Shown here: one piece after another, positions 1 to 9,946 of the stretch
Layout: each line of letters starts with the position of its first letter
Numbering within the stretch: position 1 is the first letter of the stretch
DNA from: DASSKA01 sp963839365
GTDB taxonomy: Bacteria > Actinomycetota > Actinomycetes > Propionibacteriales > Nocardioidaceae
Direction: 5' to 3'
DNA length: 64,000 bases
Assembly (NCBI GenBank): GCA_963839365.1
Contig: CAWIUT010000003.1
Coordinates: 496,001 to 560,000 of the forward strand
Position numbers and translations under genes: made by a program
Notes under the pieces: model-generated
What the model saw: the letters and a program-made list of their open reading frames with translations, nothing else
Database searches by the model: none
What the model was told of the DNA's origin: nothing

Positions 1-2
1 TC

Positions 3-392
3 GGAGGCTTCCGACCGGCGCCGGCGACCTCGCACAACCACGGCGACGCGCGAACGAAGAGCATGCTCGTCGCCTTCGAGTACGACGGAGGCGCCGCCGG
101 TGCGCTGTACTACTCCCGGGAGATCCCGTCGCTGCTCCGCGGCCTGCGCTGGTCGAAGCTGTACGGACGCAAAGGGGTGATCACCTTCGAGTCGAACGGC
201 GCCGTGGTGGTGGTCCCCGGCCGCCCGCTTCCACGAGTCATCACACCGGGGTTCGCCGACATCCGCGGCTACCGCGCGATGTACCAGGACTTCGCCCGCG
301 CCATCCGCGAAGGAGGCGCCCCGGAGATGCACCTCGAGCGGGCCATGGCCGACCACGCGCTGATGGAGCAGGTCTATGGTCGAAGCGCCTAG
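3..392 (+). CDS. Gfo/Idh/MocA-type oxidoreductase, C-terminal part (5' end outside window)
   Basis: The frame is open from the left edge, so the gene begins upstream and the ATG at 63 is internal. About 129 residues are visible. They carry the pattern of the substrate-binding C-terminal domain of NAD(P)-dependent sugar/cyclitol dehydrogenases: an early HNHGD stretch, beta strands such as LVAFEYDGGAAGALYY, and a final helix (YRAMYQDFARAI) that normally closes the domain. The Rossmann half is missing, so cofactor motifs cannot be checked. It overlaps the next gene by 17 bp, implying an operon with the GMC oxidoreductase. Substrate unknown; family assignment fairly secure, specificity not. Confidence 0.7.
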   Translation, partial: GGFRPAPATSHNHGDARTKSMLVAFEYDGGAAGALYYSREIPSLLRGLRWSKLYGRKGVITFESNGAVVVVPGRPLPRVITPGFADIRGYRAMYQDFARAIREGGAPEMHLERAMADHALMEQVYGRSA

Positions 393-1917
393 CACGGACC
401 CGCCGGCGAGCGAGCACTTCGACGTCGTCATCATCGGCAGCGGTGCCGGCGGCGGCACGATGACGCACGCGTTGGCGTGGACGGGGGCACGGGTGCTGCT
501 GGTCGAGCGCGGTCAGATGCTCCCCCAGGAGGACGAGAACTGGGATCCCGCGGCCGTATGGCAGCAGAAGCGCTACCGGCCCGACGAGCTGTGGCTCGAC
601 GGCCGCGGCCGGACCTTCCTGCCGTTCGTGCACTACGTGGTCGGGGGGAACACCAAGTTCTGGGGCAGCGCGCTCTTCCGCCTGCGCCGGGACGACTTCG
701 ACGCCATCGAGCATGCCGACGGGGTCTCCCCTGCCTGGCCCATCGACTACGACACGCTGGCACCGTGGTACGACAAGGCGGAACGGCTCTACCACGTCCA
801 CGGCCAGCACGGGTCCGACCCCACCGAGGCCGAGCGCGGCCCGTTCCCCTACCCCGCCGTTCCCCACGAGCCGCCCATCCAGGAGCTGGTCGAGCAGCTT
901 CGTGGCCAGGGCCTGCATCCCTCGCACCTTCCGCTCGGGCTCGTCAAGCCCGGGGAAGAAGGTGGCTGCGTCCTGTGCAGCACCTGCAACTCCTTCCCCT
1001 GCCGGATCCGCGCCAAGAGCGACTCCGACACCATGTGCGTCGAACCCGCACTGATCTCCCCGACCGTGACCATGTGGACCGGGGCACGTGCGGAGCGGCT
1101 GTTCACCGACAGCAGCGGCGGCAAGGTCACCGCCGCGCTGATCGACCGGAACGGCCAGAAGGTCCGCGTCACCGCCAAGACGTTCGTGGTGGCGTGCGGC
1201 GCCGCCAACTCGGCGGCGCTCCTGCTCCGGTCCGCCGACGTGCGCCACAAACAGGGGCTGGCCAACAGCTCGGGCCTGGTGGGACGCCGGTACATGGCCC
1301 ACCTGTCGACGATGATCGAGGCGTTCCACCCGTTCAAGGTGAACCCGACCAGGTTCCAGAAGACGGTTGCGATCAACGACTTCTACCGCGCAGGCCACGG
1401 CCACCCGTTCCCGTTGGGCCACATCCAGTCACAGGGTCGGGCGCACGGCGCCATCGTCCAGGCCGTGGCCCCGTTCCTGCCCCGCTGGGCCTGCGACGCG
1501 TTCGTCTCCAGGGGGGTGGACTGGCTCGCGATGTCGGAGGACCTCCCCCACGAGTCGAACCGGGTCACCGTGGAGCCGGGCGGGCGGATCCGGCTCTCCT
1601 ACCAGCCCACCAACAACGGGCCGCACACCCGACTGGTCCGGGAGACCAAGAGGATGCTGCGTCGGCTGGGCTACTGGAAGGTCATCACCCACTCGTTCAA
1701 GGTGCAGAACACGACGCACCAGTGCGGCACTCTGGTGTTCGGCACCGACCCGAAGACCTCGGTGCTGGACCCGTTCTGCCGCACCCACGACGTGGAGAAC
1801 CTGTACGTCGTCGACGCCTCGTTCTTCCCGTCGTCCGCGGCCGTGAACCCCGCCCTGACCATCATCGCCCAAGCCCTTCGCGTGGCCGACCATCTCGTCC
1901 GCCACGAGCTCACCTAG
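376..1917 (+). CDS. GMC-family FAD-dependent oxidoreductase
   Basis: 513 aa. An N-terminal dinucleotide fold (residues about 14-45) has the FAD motif GSGAGGG followed by an acidic ..LVERG strand end. The C-terminus has the GMC_oxred_C pattern NLYVVDASFFPSSAAVNPA..T, containing the Asn that usually accompanies the active-site His (HQCGT, about residue 450). A Cys-rich stretch near residue 195 (CVLCSTCNSFPC) is typical of the bacterial gluconate/sugar dehydrogenase branch rather than of cholesterol oxidases. It probably oxidises a polyol or sugar alcohol. It sits between a Gfo/Idh/MocA dehydrogenase and a VOC protein, consistent with a small carbohydrate or cyclitol catabolic operon. No signal peptide is visible. 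Substrate is inference. Confidence 0.85.
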   Translation: MVEAPSTDPPASEHFDVVIIGSGAGGGTMTHALAWTGARVLLVERGQMLPQEDENWDPAAVWQQKRYRPDELWLDGRGRTFLPFVHYVVGGNTKFWGSALFRLRRDDFDAIEHADGVSPAWPIDYDTLAPWYDKAERLYHVHGQHGSDPTEAERGPFPYPAVPHEPPIQELVEQLRGQGLHPSHLPLGLVKPGEEGGCVLCSTCNSFPCRIRAKSDSDTMCVEPALISPTVTMWTGARAERLFTDSSGGKVTAALIDRNGQKVRVTAKTFVVACGAANSAALLLRSADVRHKQGLANSSGLVGRRYMAHLSTMIEAFHPFKVNPTRFQKTVAINDFYRAGHGHPFPLGHIQSQGRAHGAIVQAVAPFLPRWACDAFVSRGVDWLAMSEDLPHESNRVTVEPGGRIRLSYQPTNNGPHTRLVRETKRMLRRLGYWKVITHSFKVQNTTHQCGTLVFGTDPKTSVLDPFCRTHDVENLYVVDASFFPSSAAVNPALTIIAQALRVADHLVRHELT

Positions 1918-1933
1918 CCGAGAAGAGGAACCT

Positions 1934-2467
1934 GTGCGCGTCCGCTCCTTCAGTCACGTCGCCATCACCGTCGCCGACTTCAACCGGTCGGTGCGCTTCT
2001 ACTGGGACGTCTTCGGGGCACCGGTCGTCGGTGTCTCTGACACACCGAGCGAGCGGGTCCGCGGCTTCTTCGGCGTCGACGCCGAAGAGCCCACCTGCAA
2101 GATCGGCTGGATCCGGGTTCCCGGTGGTGCGACCATCGAGATCTTCGAGTTCCAGCCGCACGAGCCACCGGTCGAGGTGGTCTGGAACCGGCTGGGTCCC
2201 ACGCACATGTCGTTCAACGTGCACGACACTGGGAGGTGGCACGACCACCTCGTCGGCAAGGGGGTCGAGGTCGTCTCCCCACCGGAACGGTCCCCGCACG
2301 GCCACACCTTCTTCTTCGTCAAGGACCCCGACGGGAACCTGATCGAGCTGATCGACAACAAGCACATGCGTCCGATCCTCAAGTGGCTCGGGCCGCTCGG
2401 CGGTGTGGTGTTCCGCCACACGATGTACAAGCGGTACTACCAGCCCGCGAGCGGTGCCGAGCGGTAG
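1934..2467 (+). CDS. VOC-family (glyoxalase/dioxygenase-fold) protein
   Basis: 177 aa, GTG start 16 bp after the GMC gene with a good ribosome site (agaggaa). It opens with SHVAITVADFNRSVRFYWDVFG, the classic first beta-alpha-beta module of VOC proteins with a candidate metal-ligand His. The second half has HTFFFVKDPDGNLIEL, the usual ending with the conserved Asp-Pro-Asp-Gly-Asn turn and Glu ligand. Length fits a single-chain two-module VOC enzyme plus a short C-terminal extension. Reaction unknown (isomerase, lyase or dioxygenase are all possible). Its 3' end is only 3 bp from the end of the convergent hydroxylase gene. Confidence 0.85.
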   Translation: MRVRSFSHVAITVADFNRSVRFYWDVFGAPVVGVSDTPSERVRGFFGVDAEEPTCKIGWIRVPGGATIEIFEFQPHEPPVEVVWNRLGPTHMSFNVHDTGRWHDHLVGKGVEVVSPPERSPHGHTFFFVKDPDGNLIELIDNKHMRPILKWLGPLGGVVFRHTMYKRYYQPASGAER

Positions 2468-2470
2468 CAC

Positions 2471-4846
2471 TCAGACCTCGACACCCCCGTCGGCGGGGCC
2501 TCTTTGCACCGTGAGCGCCTCGAACGCCGCGGGCGGCTCGCGCCACGGGTCGCGGGGGGTGCCGGCGCGCGCGTCCTGCACGGCCCGCCACACGCGCGCG
2601 GGGGTGCATGGGATGTCGATGTGCCGCACGCCGAGGTGGCTGAGCGCGTCGACCACGGCGCTCTGGACGGCGGGCGTCGAGCCGATCGTCCCCGACTCGC
2701 CGATCCCCTTGGCCCCGAGCTCGTTGAGGGGGGTCGGGGTCTCGGTGTTGGAGACCTCGTAGCTGATCGTGTCGGCCGTCGACGGCATGGTGTAGTCGGC
2801 GAACGTCGAGGTGACCGGCTGGCCGTCCTCGTCGTACAGGAACTGCTCCCACAGTGCCTGCGAGATGCCCTGGGCGATGCCCCCGTGCTGCTGGCCGGCG
2901 ACGATGGTCGGGTTGACGATCCGACCGCAGTCATCGACAGCGACGTGCCGCAGCGGCCGCACCAGCCCGGTATCGGTGTCGACCTCGACCACGGACACGT
3001 GGGCCCCGAACGGGAAGGTCGCGCCGTCCTGCGGGACGTCGAGGTCGGCGCGCAGGGCACCCTCCCGCTCTGCGGCCTCCGCGGCAAGCTGTGCCCAGCC
3101 GATGGTCGCGCCCGCGACCCCGGAGACACGGAGCCCGTCATCGGTGAGCTCGATGTCCTCCGGCGCAGCCTCGAGCATGGACGCCGCCAGCTCGACTGCC
3201 TGCTCACGCACCGAGGTCGCGGCCGCGGCGACAGCGCTGCCACCGAGCTGCAGCGACCGGGAGCCGCCGGTGCCACCACCCGAGCGCACCTTGGCGGTGT
3301 CGGACTGGACGTAGCGGATCTTCTCGATCGGGATGCCCAGCCGGTCGGCCACGATCATCGCGAACGACGTGGCGTGCCCCTGGCCGTGCGCCGAGGTGCC
3401 GGACATGACCGTGGCGCCGCCGTCCGGGTCGATGGCGACGGACCCGAGCTCGGTGCCACCGAAGCCGGTGACCTCGACGTACGTCGACACCCCGATCCCG
3501 AGCTGTTGGGGGCCGCCGGCCTCGCGGCGCCTGCGCTGCTCCGCGCGCAGCTCGTCGATCCCGGCCACGCGCAGCGCCTCGGCGAGAGCGGTCTCGTAGT
3601 CGCCGACGTCGTAGTGCATCCCGGTGCGCGTGGTGTAGGGGAACGCGTCCTTGCCGATCAGGTTGCGGCGCCGGATCTCCTCCGTCGTCAGGCCGAGCTC
3701 GGCGGCGCCCAGGTCGAGCAGCCGCTCCAGCATCGCGCTCGCCTCTGGCCGGCCCGCCCCTCGGAACGCACCGTTCGGGGCGGTGTTGGTCAGCACGGCG
3801 ACCGCGCTGTAGTCGATCTTGGGGATCTCGTAGGGCCCCTGCGACATGATGTGTGTAGGTCCGACGACCAGCGAACCGCCGAAACCGGCGTACGCGCCGC
3901 AGTCACCGAGGTTGCGGGCGCGCAGCCCGGTGATCCGGCCGTCGCGGCCGAATCCCATCTCGGCGTACTGCACCTGTCCGCGACCGTGCATCGACACCAT
4001 CGCCTCGCTACGGGTCTCGGTCCAGGAGACCGGCCGGCCGAGCAGCCGGGCTGCCGCCACGATGGTGCCGTGGGGGTTGGTCATCCCGGCCTTGCCCCCG
4101 AACGCACCGCCGACGTGCGGCGCGACCACCCGGAACTGGTTCTTCTCCAGACCGGTGTACCTGGCCAGCAGGTCGCGGGCCATGTGCGGGTGCTGGGTGG
4201 AGAGGTAGGTCGTCAGCAGGATCTCGGGACTCTCGCGGTCGGGCCGCGGGTCGACCAGGATCGCGTTGCCCTCGATGGGGGCCGTCGCGATGCGTTGGTT
4301 CTCGATGCGGGCCCGCACGACGAGGTCGGCGTCGGCCAGCACGTCGCCGGCGTCGTCGGGATGGATCGCGCGGACCGACTGGGCGATGTTCGAGCCCATC
4401 TCGGGGAACTGCAGCGGCGCGTCCGCCGCCAGCGCGATCTCCATGTCCACGGCCGCCGGCAGCTCGTCGTAGTCGACGTCGACCAGCTCTGCCGCATCCA
4501 CCGCTTGCGCCCGGGTCTCGGCGATCACCAGGGCCACCGGGTCCCCGACGTACCGCACGGTGTCCTTGGCCAGCGGCCCCTGGGTCACCTGGTCGTTGAT
4601 CTGCGCGAACGCGGGCACCGGGTCGGGGGGCAGCGTCGCCGCGGTGTGCACCACCACCACTCCGGGCGCTTGTTCTGCCTCGGAGGTGTCGATGCTCAGG
4701 ACCCGGGCGTGCGCCATCGGACTGCGGACGAACACTGCGTGGGTGCAGTCGTCGATCCGGATGTCGTCGACGTACCTGCTGCGTCCGGTGACCAGATCGG
4801 GGTCTTCCACGCGCGGAACGTGGTTACCGAGGATGGATCCAACCAT
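2471..4846 (-). CDS. Xanthine dehydrogenase-family molybdopterin-binding (large) subunit
   Basis: 791 aa from the ATG at 4846 (MVGSILGNHVPRVEDPDL). An in-frame start at 4918 would add 24 atypical residues. It has the aldehyde oxidase/xanthine dehydrogenase a/b hammerhead N-terminus and the Moco-binding C-terminal domains. Diagnostic motifs are AFRGAGRPEA near residue 365 (the AYRGAGR-type loop of form II, not the AYxCSFR of true CO dehydrogenase) and KGIGESGTIG near the C-terminus with the catalytic Glu. Such proteins hydroxylate an aromatic or aldehyde substrate together with FAD and [2Fe-2S] subunits. Neither partner is next to it, so it is an orphan here. Substrate cannot be predicted. Confidence 0.87.
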   Translation of the reverse strand: MVGSILGNHVPRVEDPDLVTGRSRYVDDIRIDDCTHAVFVRSPMAHARVLSIDTSEAEQAPGVVVVHTAATLPPDPVPAFAQINDQVTQGPLAKDTVRYVGDPVALVIAETRAQAVDAAELVDVDYDELPAAVDMEIALAADAPLQFPEMGSNIAQSVRAIHPDDAGDVLADADLVVRARIENQRIATAPIEGNAILVDPRPDRESPEILLTTYLSTQHPHMARDLLARYTGLEKNQFRVVAPHVGGAFGGKAGMTNPHGTIVAAARLLGRPVSWTETRSEAMVSMHGRGQVQYAEMGFGRDGRITGLRARNLGDCGAYAGFGGSLVVGPTHIMSQGPYEIPKIDYSAVAVLTNTAPNGAFRGAGRPEASAMLERLLDLGAAELGLTTEEIRRRNLIGKDAFPYTTRTGMHYDVGDYETALAEALRVAGIDELRAEQRRRREAGGPQQLGIGVSTYVEVTGFGGTELGSVAIDPDGGATVMSGTSAHGQGHATSFAMIVADRLGIPIEKIRYVQSDTAKVRSGGGTGGSRSLQLGGSAVAAAATSVREQAVELAASMLEAAPEDIELTDDGLRVSGVAGATIGWAQLAAEAAEREGALRADLDVPQDGATFPFGAHVSVVEVDTDTGLVRPLRHVAVDDCGRIVNPTIVAGQQHGGIAQGISQALWEQFLYDEDGQPVTSTFADYTMPSTADTISYEVSNTETPTPLNELGAKGIGESGTIGSTPAVQSAVVDALSHLGVRHIDIPCTPARVWRAVQDARAGTPRDPWREPPAAFEALTVQRGPADGGVEV

Positions 4847-4932
4847 GGAACCGGAGACTATCCTCGCTGCGCCGGCCGGTGTGTGTCGGCCTTGCGCACG
4901 GCAACGGTCGACACACACCTGCTGGCAGCTGG

Positions 4933-5331
4933 TCAGGCGTCCGAGCTCTGACTCGTGGTGGTGGTTCCGCCGTCGCCGCCATCGCCCGTCGTGGTACTCA
5001 GGGTGCTCTCGGCGTCGGCCAGGTCCGCATCGGTGGACTTTCGCGCGTGGTGGATGTCTGTGCGGGCGGAGTCCGGCGACAGACCCACCACCGGCAGCGA
5101 CCGCGCTGTCGGCGTCGGTGCCGACGGTGCCAGCAGCGGTCGAGTCCGTGCTGTCGCCGCGTTGCGCACCGCGCCCGCCCGGACGGTCACGGTCAGCTGG
5201 GTGCGTGCCACCGCGCGGACCAGGATCCCCTGGTACAGGGCGTTCGTCACGTCGTGATGGGACGTGGCCGAGGAGAGCTGCGTCTGCAGGTCAGTCAGGG
5301 CTTGGACGTCGGCCTTCACAGCGGTGACCAC
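4933..5331 (-). CDS. Hypothetical protein, Ser/Thr/Gly-rich tail
   Basis: 132 aa from a GTG. I do not recognise a family. The N-terminal half (VTAVKADVQALTDLQTQLSSATSHHDV..) looks amphipathic-helical, and the C-terminus is low complexity (GDGGDGGTTTTSQSSDA). The frame stays open upstream through a good ribosome site (aaggaaga near 5372) but without a standard start there, so the true start is uncertain. It lies 86 bp upstream of the orphan hydroxylase on the same strand. It could be a small surface or stress protein, or a chance open frame. Confidence 0.4.
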   Translation of the reverse strand: MVTAVKADVQALTDLQTQLSSATSHHDVTNALYQGILVRAVARTQLTVTVRAGAVRNAATARTRPLLAPSAPTPTARSLPVVGLSPDSARTDIHHARKSTDADLADAESTLSTTTGDGGDGGTTTTSQSSDA

Positions 5332-5482
5332 ACCGAACCGGTCGGTGTCACTGATCTGGATCGGTCTTCTTCCTTGTGTGTGCCTCGGAAGTCCTGCCCA
5401 GACCGCGCAGCGTCGCCGTTACTCCATGGGTTGGAACGCCCGGTTATGGCGCTTTCGAGAAACTTCGTAGGACCAGCCATGC

Positions 5483-7600
5483 TCAGGGGCGGCGGGCGCG
5501 AGTGGTGACACCAGCCAGCCACCGGGTCCGCGGCACCTGGATGCGGAACCACCCGCCGGACAGCCGGGGGAACACCGCCCGGCCCTGAGGGTTCACGCGG
5601 GCACGCTCGACTCTGGCCCATGTCCGCCCCGACCGCCGCTCGAGGCGGACGAGCTGGCCTGCAGCAGGCGTGACGCTGGCCACGAGCCGGTCTCGTCGGG
5701 CGTTCAGCCGGACCCGGGGCACGGCCTGGTAGCCGACGACCTGTGAGACAGAGCGCGTGGTGGCGGCGTCGGCCGGGTGCACGGCGTAGACCTCGACATC
5801 TCGACGGATGCGCAGTCGGTAGCCGGCTCGGCCATGAGCGTCGGTGGTCAAGGGGTGGCAACGCGGGCGGGAAGTGGTGCTGAGCTCGACGCACAGGCGC
5901 AGGTGGGCTCCGGAGAGGCCACGTCCGTGGCTCTGGCCCCGCACAACGACACGTCCCCGCACGAGCCGGCCGTACCGGACGCGGCGGGAGTGCGTCCGCA
6001 GACGGGTCACCGTGGACACGAGCACGTCCGGACTCGTGGTGGTGCCCGGGGAGCTCGGACCAGGACTCGGCGTCAGGTCGGGCACCGGGCTCGCGGTCGG
6101 GCTGGGCGTCGCGGTCGGCGTGGGGGTCGCGGTCGGGGTGGGCGTTGCGGACGAGGCCGCGCAGCCGGTGAGTGAACACAACGCCGCGGAGGGGTCGATG
6201 AGGCCGTAGCCGGAGTAGTCGTCGCGGCCGGTGGGCCCGAGGTCGGTGGCGGTCGACTCCAGGACCTGGGTCGTCTCCGCCGGGTCGATCTGCGGGTCGG
6301 CCGCCTTCAGCAGCGCCGCGCTGGCGCTCACGTACGGCGCGGCCATCGACGTGCCGGACATGTACACGTAGCCGGAGGGTGGATAGGTGGAGGCGATGTT
6401 CACCCCGGGCGCGGCCAGGTCCACGAAGCTGCCGGACTCGGAGAAGCTCGCGATCGCGTCGGTGGGGTCGCTGGCGGCCACGCCGATCACCCCGGGATAG
6501 GCGGCCGGGTAGGTGGTGGGGTCACCGGAGGCGCGGTCGTTGCCGGCGGCGGCCACCACCACGACGCCGTGGTCCTCGGCGTACTTCACCGCGGCGGACA
6601 TGACGTCGTCCGAAGCGGGTCCGCCGAGGGACAGGTTGATCACGGACGCGCCGTGGTCGGTGGCCCAGATGATGCCCTGGGCGATGGTCGAGCTCCAGCC
6701 CGAGCCGCTGTCGTCCAGCACGCGGACCGGCAGGATCTTCACTCCCTGCGCGAGCCCGGCTACCCCGAGGTGGTTGTTGGCGACCGCGTCGACGATGCCG
6801 GCCACGTGGGTGCCGTGCCCGTTCCCGTCGGCGGTACCGTCCCCGCCCGGTGAGACGAGGTCGGTGCCCGGGAGCACCACGCCGCTGAGGTCCGGGTGGG
6901 CCGCGTCGACTCCGCTGTCGACCACCGCCACGACGACACCGTCGCCGGGTTGCTGCGCCCACACCTGCTCGGCGTCCAGCCGGTCCAGGGCCCACTGCGC
7001 TGCCCGGTCGGTGTCATCGGACCGGGTTCCCTGGGCCTGCATCCTGGCGTCCACCGTCACCGCGACGGCGCCGGGGGACTGCTGGGCCTTCGCCACCGCA
7101 GCCCGCGCGCCCCGGCGTGTGTCCCGCACGGAGACGGTCACCTGCGGGTGGCCGGCCACGTTGCGCAGGGTGATGACGCGCACCCGGGAACCCGACCGCG
7201 TGCGTCGGAGCAGTCTCCGCGGAGCGACCCGCAAGCTCGGGCGGGGACGCGTCCACTTACCGCCACCTGGCGATGGCGAGGTGCCGGGCGCCTCTGCCGC
7301 CGCCGAGGGGTCGGCAACGGAGCGGTGGCCGGGACGCCTTCCCGGTCTGTCCGGTGCGCCATGGGACGGGGCGGGGTCGAGCTTCGCGACCACGGCACTT
7401 CGGGGCCGTGAAGCGACGCCGCCGGTCGCGGCCGTGACGTGAAGGCGGCCTGCAGCCGGCGGGACAGCTGCCATGGCCCGGCCCGGCGCCTGGGCCCTCC
7501 CGGGGGCGGCCCCCGCGATCCCCACCCCGCAGCCGGTGAGCACGACGGGGAGCAGGACCAGCGCAGAGGCGAGTGGTTTCCAGGAGGGGCGGCGACTCAT
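5483..7600 (-). CDS. Subtilisin-like S8 serine protease, putative lipoprotein
   Basis: 705 aa. The N-terminus is a signal peptide ending in a lipobox (VVLTGC, Cys24), so the mature enzyme is probably lipid-anchored outside the membrane. The S8 domain runs from about residue 195 to 480 with the full triad: Asp in VVDSGVDAAHPD, His in GHGTHVAGI, Ser in GTSMAAP. The oxyanion-hole Asn is in AAAGND. An N-terminal prodomain region precedes it. After the protease comes a Pro/Thr linker of TPTATPTPTATPSPTASP type (DNA near 6060-6150 is a matching tandem repeat), then about 170 residues of beta-rich tail. Single-gene unit; likely secreted protein turnover. Confidence 0.93.
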   Translation of the reverse strand: MSRRPSWKPLASALVLLPVVLTGCGVGIAGAAPGRAQAPGRAMAAVPPAAGRLHVTAATGGVASRPRSAVVAKLDPAPSHGAPDRPGRRPGHRSVADPSAAAEAPGTSPSPGGGKWTRPRPSLRVAPRRLLRRTRSGSRVRVITLRNVAGHPQVTVSVRDTRRGARAAVAKAQQSPGAVAVTVDARMQAQGTRSDDTDRAAQWALDRLDAEQVWAQQPGDGVVVAVVDSGVDAAHPDLSGVVLPGTDLVSPGGDGTADGNGHGTHVAGIVDAVANNHLGVAGLAQGVKILPVRVLDDSGSGWSSTIAQGIIWATDHGASVINLSLGGPASDDVMSAAVKYAEDHGVVVVAAAGNDRASGDPTTYPAAYPGVIGVAASDPTDAIASFSESGSFVDLAAPGVNIASTYPPSGYVYMSGTSMAAPYVSASAALLKAADPQIDPAETTQVLESTATDLGPTGRDDYSGYGLIDPSAALCSLTGCAASSATPTPTATPTPTATPSPTASPVPDLTPSPGPSSPGTTTSPDVLVSTVTRLRTHSRRVRYGRLVRGRVVVRGQSHGRGLSGAHLRLCVELSTTSRPRCHPLTTDAHGRAGYRLRIRRDVEVYAVHPADAATTRSVSQVVGYQAVPRVRLNARRDRLVASVTPAAGQLVRLERRSGRTWARVERARVNPQGRAVFPRLSGGWFRIQVPRTRWLAGVTTRARRP

Positions 7601-7932
7601 CGGCGACTTTCAGATCGGCGTAGCGGGCCAAGGCGCGAGGCATTTCGGCGTACGAGCTCTCGTGAACACGCTCGTCGAGCCCCGGCGTCACGCCTTCGGA
7701 GGACTGGGGGTCCCACCCGAGGCGGCGGCTGTCCCCCGATGTGGGCACGCGTCACCTTACGAGGGTTGGCCCGTCTTCGGACGTTTTCCGAGGAATCTCC
7801 CGGTGCGCGCGATTTCCGGCAAGCCGGTCCCCGACAGAACAGGGCCGGGATGCGGTCGCAAAGTAAGATGTACCTCCCGATCGGGCTAGGCGGAGGTGTG
7901 GTGCGAATCCTGGTCGCCGAGGCTGGCACGCG
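7601..7932. other. 332-bp divergent intergenic region
   Basis: This separates the subtilase (minus) from the CPBP gene (plus). It must hold both promoters, but I see no convincing -35/-10 pair. A short inverted repeat (ACCTCC at 7872-7877, GGAGGT at 7892-7897) lies upstream of the CPBP start. No coding region or structured RNA is recognised. Confidence 0.5.
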
Positions 7933-8745
7933 GTGAGCCGGGCGACGCCGACACACCGGCCGGGCTGGTCGCCAGGTGAGCTGCCGCGGGGAATGACCCG
8001 GCGGCTGGTCGTTGTCGAGGTCTGCCTGTTGCTGGCGGTCTCGCTGGGCCGCTCGGCGGTGTACGCCGTGGTCGATCTGGTCCGCGCCGCTACTGCTCGG
8101 GGACCTTTGAGCAGTCACCAGGCCGTCTTGAACGGCAGCCTTGCGCCCGGACAGCCGACCCTGGACCTGGTCTTGCAGCTGCTGGCGATCGGGTTCGGGC
8201 TGGTCCCGGCGGCCCTTGCCGGGTACCTGCTGGTGCGCTCGGGCTCGAACCTGCGACAGCTGTGGGTCGACGAGCGCGAGCTCGGCCCGGACACCCTGCG
8301 CGGCCTGCTGCTCGCGGCGGTGGTGGGCAGCACCGGCATCGCGTTCTACCTGCTCACGCACGCGCTCGGGGTCGACCTCACCGTGGTCGCCGAGAGCCTC
8401 CCCGCGGTCTGGTGGCGAATCCCGGTGTTGGTGCTGTCCGCGATCCAGAACGCGGTGATCGAGGAGCTGGTGGTCGTCGGATACCTGATCGTGCGGCTGC
8501 GTCAGCTCGGACTGTCTCGCGGCTCCTGCATCGGACTGAGCGCGCTGCTGCGTGGCTCCTACCACCTGTACCAGGGGCTTGGTGGGTTCTTCGGCAACGT
8601 GGCCATGGGCTTGCTGTTCGGCTGGCTCTACACCCGTTGGGGGCGACTCACCCCGCTGGTGGTGGCCCACACGCTGCTGGACCTGGGGGCCTTCATCGGC
8701 TACGCGCTCCTGGTCGGCCATGTCGGCTGGCTGCCAGGCTCTTGA
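7933..8745 (+). CDS. CPBP-family (CAAX protease-like) intramembrane protein
   Basis: 270 aa, GTG start. At least six to seven hydrophobic segments are visible from residue 25 onward. The CPBP core is at residues 170-255: motif 1 has the paired Glu (IEELVVVGYL, lacking the Arg of the classical EExxxR), motif 2 is RGSYHLYQG with the His, and motif 3 is HTLLDLGAF. This spacing is typical of actinobacterial CPBP proteins, whose substrates are mostly unknown. Possible roles include prenyl-protein processing or immunity to self-made peptides. No bacteriocin-like gene is visible beside it. Monocistronic by position. Confidence 0.85.
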   Translation: MSRATPTHRPGWSPGELPRGMTRRLVVVEVCLLLAVSLGRSAVYAVVDLVRAATARGPLSSHQAVLNGSLAPGQPTLDLVLQLLAIGFGLVPAALAGYLLVRSGSNLRQLWVDERELGPDTLRGLLLAAVVGSTGIAFYLLTHALGVDLTVVAESLPAVWWRIPVLVLSAIQNAVIEELVVVGYLIVRLRQLGLSRGSCIGLSALLRGSYHLYQGLGGFFGNVAMGLLFGWLYTRWGRLTPLVVAHTLLDLGAFIGYALLVGHVGWLPGS

Positions 8746-8860
8746 TCGGGTCTGGCTGGCTTGCCGACCGGGCCAGGTGGTTGGGGTAGCGTGACGGGCG
8801 ACACATCACCTTTACGACGGATCGTCCGGCACGTACCTGCCGGTGAAGGGAAGCAGTCAC

Positions 8861-9942
<1,082 letters not shown>

Positions 9943-9946
<4 letters not shown>

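Noticed and set aside
6060..6150. Tandem repeat of gtcggggt-like units
   Set aside because: It encodes the Pro/Thr linker of the subtilase, so it is a coding low-complexity tract and not a separate repeat element.
7872..7897. ACCTCC/GGAGGT inverted repeat as a riboswitch or anti-Shine-Dalgarno element before the CPBP gene
   Set aside because: Stem is only six pairs with a 14-base loop and lies 36 bp before the start; chance is likely in such GC-rich DNA.
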